The position numbers and the translations under genes are program-made. The notes below the pieces were generated by a model, which did not search any database, was not told the origin of the DNA, and was given only the letters and a program-made list of their open reading frames with translations. A DNA stretch of 64,000 nt from JAHEEL01 sp963836085 (GTDB lineage Bacteria > Actinomycetota > Acidimicrobiia > Spongiisociales > UBA5794), in NCBI GenBank assembly GCA_963836085.1, contig CAWIHT010000013.1:62001-126000 (forward strand). Direction: 5' to 3'. Shown in pieces: positions 61,450 to 64,000 of this stretch (the first letter of the stretch is position 1; each line of letters begins with the position of its first letter).

Positions 61450-61749
61450 ATGGAGTTCCTCGTACGCATCGAGCAGGACATCCCTCCGGACATCGATCCC
61501 GACCTTCTCGCCTCGGTGAAGGCCGCGGAGGGGAAACGGGGTGCCCAGCTCGTTGCGGAAGGGAAGCTCCAGCGCATCTGGCGTATCCCCGGCCGACGGG
61601 CGGTGTACGGCCTGTACGACGTGGAAGGTCCCGATGAACTCCACGACGTGCTGAGCTCACTGCCGCTGTTCCCGTGGATGGATATGGAAGTGACCGCACT
61701 GGGCAGCCACGCCCTCGATCCGAAAAGCACGGAGACGGGAGATCGATGA
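61450..61749 (+). CDS. Muconolactone isomerase-like (CatC fold) protein
   Basis: A 99-residue protein with the CatC plan: MEFLVRIEQDIPPDIDPDLL, EGKRGAQLVAEGKLQRIWRI and LHDVLSSLPLFPWMDMEVTA. The LSSLPLFP-x-M element is the most characteristic part of muconolactone delta-isomerase. No aromatic catabolism genes are nearby, so a different isomerisation, probably of an intermediate made by the LsrF-like enzyme next door, is inferred. It starts three bases after the LsrF-like stop and overlaps the kinase start (ATGA). Confidence 0.83.
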   Translation: MEFLVRIEQDIPPDIDPDLLASVKAAEGKRGAQLVAEGKLQRIWRIPGRRAVYGLYDVEGPDELHDVLSSLPLFPWMDMEVTALGSHALDPKSTETGDR

Positions 61750-62987
61750 TGGCAATCGACTATGAGATTCTGACACCGGAGACGGTTCCGGCGTACATCG
61801 ACTCGAATCCCAATCTGACTGGGATCGTCGACACGTCGACGCTCGAAGTCGCTGAGGTCGGCGACGGCAATTTGAACCTCGTGTTCGTATGCCGCGACGC
61901 CGCGGGCAACGGCATCTGTCTCAAGCAGTCGCTGCCGTACGTTCGCCTCGTTGGCGAGGGATGGCCGCTGACCCCGGAACGGGTGATCGCCGAGGCGCGC
62001 GGCCTGGCCGCTGCCGCGGCAGCCACGCCACACCTCATTCCCGCCTACTACGGGGTCGACGAGGAGCAGCACGTTCTGGCGATGGAGAACCTGATGGGCT
62101 GGGAGATCTGGCGCGGCAAGCTCAACGACGGCTTCATGCACCGCGGTGTCGCAGGGATGCTCGGCGTCTACGTCGCGAATCTGGCCTACTCGACGTCCGT
62201 GTTCGCCCTCGATCAGATGGAGGTCAAGGACCGCGTCGTGGAGGCCGTCAATCCGGAACTCTGCCGAATCACGGAACAACTCGTTTTCACCGAGCCCTAC
62301 ATCGAGCACGACAACAACAGCTACCTCGACGAACTCGCACCTGAAGTCGAGGCGCTGCGCTCGGACGAGGAGTTGCGCGCCGAGGTCGGGATGATGAAGT
62401 TCAGGTTCATGACCGCGGCCGAGGCGCTGATCCACGCCGACCTCCACACCGGTTCGGTGATGGTCTCGTTCAAGGACGACGGCAGTGGCGATGGTCGCGT
62501 CATCGATCCGGAGTTCGCCTACTACGGTCCCGTCGGGTTCGATCTCGGCGCCGTCTTCGGCAACTTCCTGGCTGCCCGCGCTCGAGCGGTCGTGCTCGAT
62601 CAACCCACCGAGTTCCAGGACTTCCTCGCGGGCGTCGCCCAGGAGACATGGGACGCCTTCGAAACCGAGATGCGCCGTCTCTGGTCCGATCGTCCTGATG
62701 CGACGTGGACCGAGGCGTTCCTCGACTCATGGCTCGAACAGATCCAGAAGGACTCGATCGGTTTCGCCGGCTGCAAAGCGAACCGTCGGATCATCGGCCT
62801 TGCCAAGGTCTCGGACATAGAGACCCTCGAACCCGAAGATCGGGTCAAGGCTGCGGCGATCGTTCTGCGCACCGCCAGCACGTGGATCAAGGACCGGGAC
62901 CGCCTCGCAACCGTCGCAGCATCGAACGGTGTCTTCGACGCCGTCGTCGCCGACGTCATGCGCGACGGGGTTCGGGCAGCCGAATAG
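61746..62987 (+). CDS. mtnK: S-methyl-5-thioribose kinase (MtnK-like)
   Basis: A 413-residue kinase of the choline/aminoglycoside-kinase fold. EVGDGNLNLVFVCRDAAGNGICLKQSLPYVR is the nucleotide-binding lobe in the MtnK form, ALIHADLHTGSVMVS the catalytic loop and VIDPEFAYYGPVGFDLG the Mg-binding DPE element typical of MtnK. It phosphorylates methylthioribose at C1 with ATP; related kinases accept 5-deoxyribose. ATG 61746 overlaps the upstream stop; a second ATG follows at once. GGGAGATCG precedes it. Confidence 0.88.
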   Translation: MMAIDYEILTPETVPAYIDSNPNLTGIVDTSTLEVAEVGDGNLNLVFVCRDAAGNGICLKQSLPYVRLVGEGWPLTPERVIAEARGLAAAAAATPHLIPAYYGVDEEQHVLAMENLMGWEIWRGKLNDGFMHRGVAGMLGVYVANLAYSTSVFALDQMEVKDRVVEAVNPELCRITEQLVFTEPYIEHDNNSYLDELAPEVEALRSDEELRAEVGMMKFRFMTAAEALIHADLHTGSVMVSFKDDGSGDGRVIDPEFAYYGPVGFDLGAVFGNFLAARARAVVLDQPTEFQDFLAGVAQETWDAFETEMRRLWSDRPDATWTEAFLDSWLEQIQKDSIGFAGCKANRRIIGLAKVSDIETLEPEDRVKAAAIVLRTASTWIKDRDRLATVAASNGVFDAVVADVMRDGVRAAE

Positions 62988-62995
62988 GAGAACAC

Positions 62996-64000
62996 ATGCC
63001 AGCGCTCGATCTCGATGGGCTCCGGCCCTCGGTCGCATGGACCGGCGACCGTATCGAAATCATCGACCAGACCAAGCTCCCCGGCGAGTTCACCCTCCTC
63101 GAACTCGCCACGGTCGACGCCGTCGTCGACGCCATCTACCGCCTCGCCGTTCGTGGCGCTCCTGCGATCGGGGCGTGCGGTGCCCTCGGCATGGTCATCG
63201 GCCTCGACGAGCGCCGTCCGCGCGAATCCTCCAGCGCGCGGACGGCCCTCGCCGAACTCGCTGCGGTCATCGGTTCGGCGAGACCGACCGCGGTGAACCT
63301 CCAATGGGCGGTTGACCGCGTGCGCGACGTCGCCTCGCTCGGTGAGTCACCTGCCGAGGTTCGCGCGCTGGCCCTCACCGAGGCGCTCAAGATCATCGAC
63401 GAAGACCGGGATGCATGCGCTCGCATCGGCGAGGCCGGGCGCGCCGAACTCGCCGGCGTCACGAACATCATGACCCACTGCAATACCGGCCGTCTCGCCA
63501 CCGCCGGATGGGGGACGGCGCTTGGTGTCATCTACGCAAAGGCAGCAGCAGGCGAGCGCGTGAAGGTCCTGTCATCTGAGACCCGTCCACTCCTCCAGGG
63601 TGCTCGGCTGACGACATGGGAACTCCTCGATGCAGGTATCGATGTGACCCTGATGCCCGACGGGGCAGACGCTGCGGCGATGGCCCAGGCCAAGGTCGAG
63701 GCTGTGATCGTCGGTGCCGATCGGATCGCGGCAAATGGCGACACCGCGAACAAGATCGGGACGTTCTCGCATGCGGTCAACGCCCGCTACGCCGGGATCC
63801 CGTTCTACGTTGCCGCCCCGCTCTCAACGTTCGACGTGACGCTGGATTCCGGTGCCGGGATCGAGATCGAGTTGAGATCCGACCGGGAACTCACGACGTG
63901 GCGGAGCGAACCGACCGCGCCGAGCGAGGTTCCGACGTGGAACCCGGCGTTCGACGTGACCCCAGCTGAACTAATCACGGCAATCATCACCGAGGTCGGC
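62996..64000 (+). CDS. mtnA: S-methyl-5-thioribose-1-phosphate isomerase, 3' end missing
   Basis: The frame is open to the window edge (335 residues seen; the family is about 340-350). LAVRGAPAIGACGALGM, RPTAVNLQWAVDRV, NIMTHCNTGRLATAGWGTALG (Cys162) and VGADRIAANGDTANKIGT (Asp242) are the MtnA motifs; Bacillus MtnA uses Cys160 and Asp240. It isomerises methylthioribose-1-phosphate to methylthioribulose-1-phosphate. GGAG lies six bases before ATG, eight bases after the MtnK stop. A second, diverged isomerase of the family lies at 57400. Confidence 0.9.
   Translation, partial: MPALDLDGLRPSVAWTGDRIEIIDQTKLPGEFTLLELATVDAVVDAIYRLAVRGAPAIGACGALGMVIGLDERRPRESSSARTALAELAAVIGSARPTAVNLQWAVDRVRDVASLGESPAEVRALALTEALKIIDEDRDACARIGEAGRAELAGVTNIMTHCNTGRLATAGWGTALGVIYAKAAAGERVKVLSSETRPLLQGARLTTWELLDAGIDVTLMPDGADAAAMAQAKVEAVIVGADRIAANGDTANKIGTFSHAVNARYAGIPFYVAAPLSTFDVTLDSGAGIEIELRSDRELTTWRSEPTAPSEVPTWNPAFDVTPAELITAIITEVG

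Noticed and set aside
60652..61749. AI-2 (Lsr) uptake operon
   Set aside because: The aldolase is LsrF-like, but LsrK, LsrG, LsrR and an LsrB-type binding protein are missing, while MtnK and MtnA are present. Sugar salvage is the better reading.

Overview
The window is about 64% GC and carries roughly 60 protein genes on both strands. I see no rRNA, tRNA, insertion sequence, phage gene or CRISPR array. Several features point to an actinobacterium. These are an F420-type LLM oxidoreductase, a FDOR-like flavin/F420 enzyme, a SufE/rhodanese pair of the mycobacterial type, a Septum_form-domain protein, and above all many genes whose start codon sits 6-8 bases after a TAnnnT -10 element with no Shine-Dalgarno, i.e. 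leaderless genes. An uncultured Acidimicrobiia-like lineage is my best guess, but that placement is inference.

Layout. 1-9.9 kb: a tiny Cys-tailed protein, an MFS exporter, an RNase Z-like hydrolase, a BisC/DMSO-reductase-family molybdoenzyme, a PadR repressor with an operator, an aldo/keto reductase, an iodotyrosine-deiodinase-like flavoenzyme and small membrane proteins. 9.9-23.9 kb: mostly single-gene units (Septum_form protein, ABC ATPase, GNAT, DnaQ-like exonuclease, SRPBCC, AraC regulator, LLM oxidoreductase, YccF, HhH protein, VOC, FDOR, methyltransferase, hotdog thioesterase, duplicated membrane protein, agmatinase-family enzyme, EamA transporter). 23.9-34.4 kb: DUF4389 membrane protein, PfkB kinase, ABC-2 exporter pair, MBL hydrolase, a frameshifted AEC transporter, a decayed AAA-ATPase fragment, small proteins and a kinase-less PASTA surface protein. 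34.4-51.2 kb: OFA-family MFS, CHASE-type histidine kinase, HhH-GPD glycosylase, TudS-like protein, a three-gene ABC-2 exporter operon, SufE plus sulfurtransferase, another MFS, cupin plus PEP-hydrolase-like protein, and an ArsR regulator.

51.4-64 kb holds a two-component pair and then the most interesting block. A ribose-type ABC importer (binding lipoprotein, double ATPase, permease) is translationally coupled to an MtnA-like isomerase and followed by a class II aldolase fused to a short-chain dehydrogenase. After a second promoter come an LsrF-like class I aldolase, a muconolactone-isomerase-like protein, an MtnK-like methylthioribose kinase and a true-looking MtnA cut by the window end. 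Both promoters carry a pair of the palindrome TGCAC-N4-GTGCA across the expected start of transcription, so the two halves look like one regulon. I read it as an uptake-coupled salvage pathway for 5-methylthioribose and/or 5-deoxypentoses. Kinase, isomerase and aldolase would give DHAP plus a short aldehyde, which the fused dehydrogenase would then process. The importer, the second isomerase, the aldolase-dehydrogenase fusion and the LsrF/CatC-like pair make this different from the textbook methionine salvage pathway.

Other notable signals: a 64-codon frame with ideal codon bias that has no ATG/GTG/TTG but an AGGAGG five bases before an ACG, a dispersed double-hairpin repeat, and a 42-base divergent promoter between two leaderless genes.
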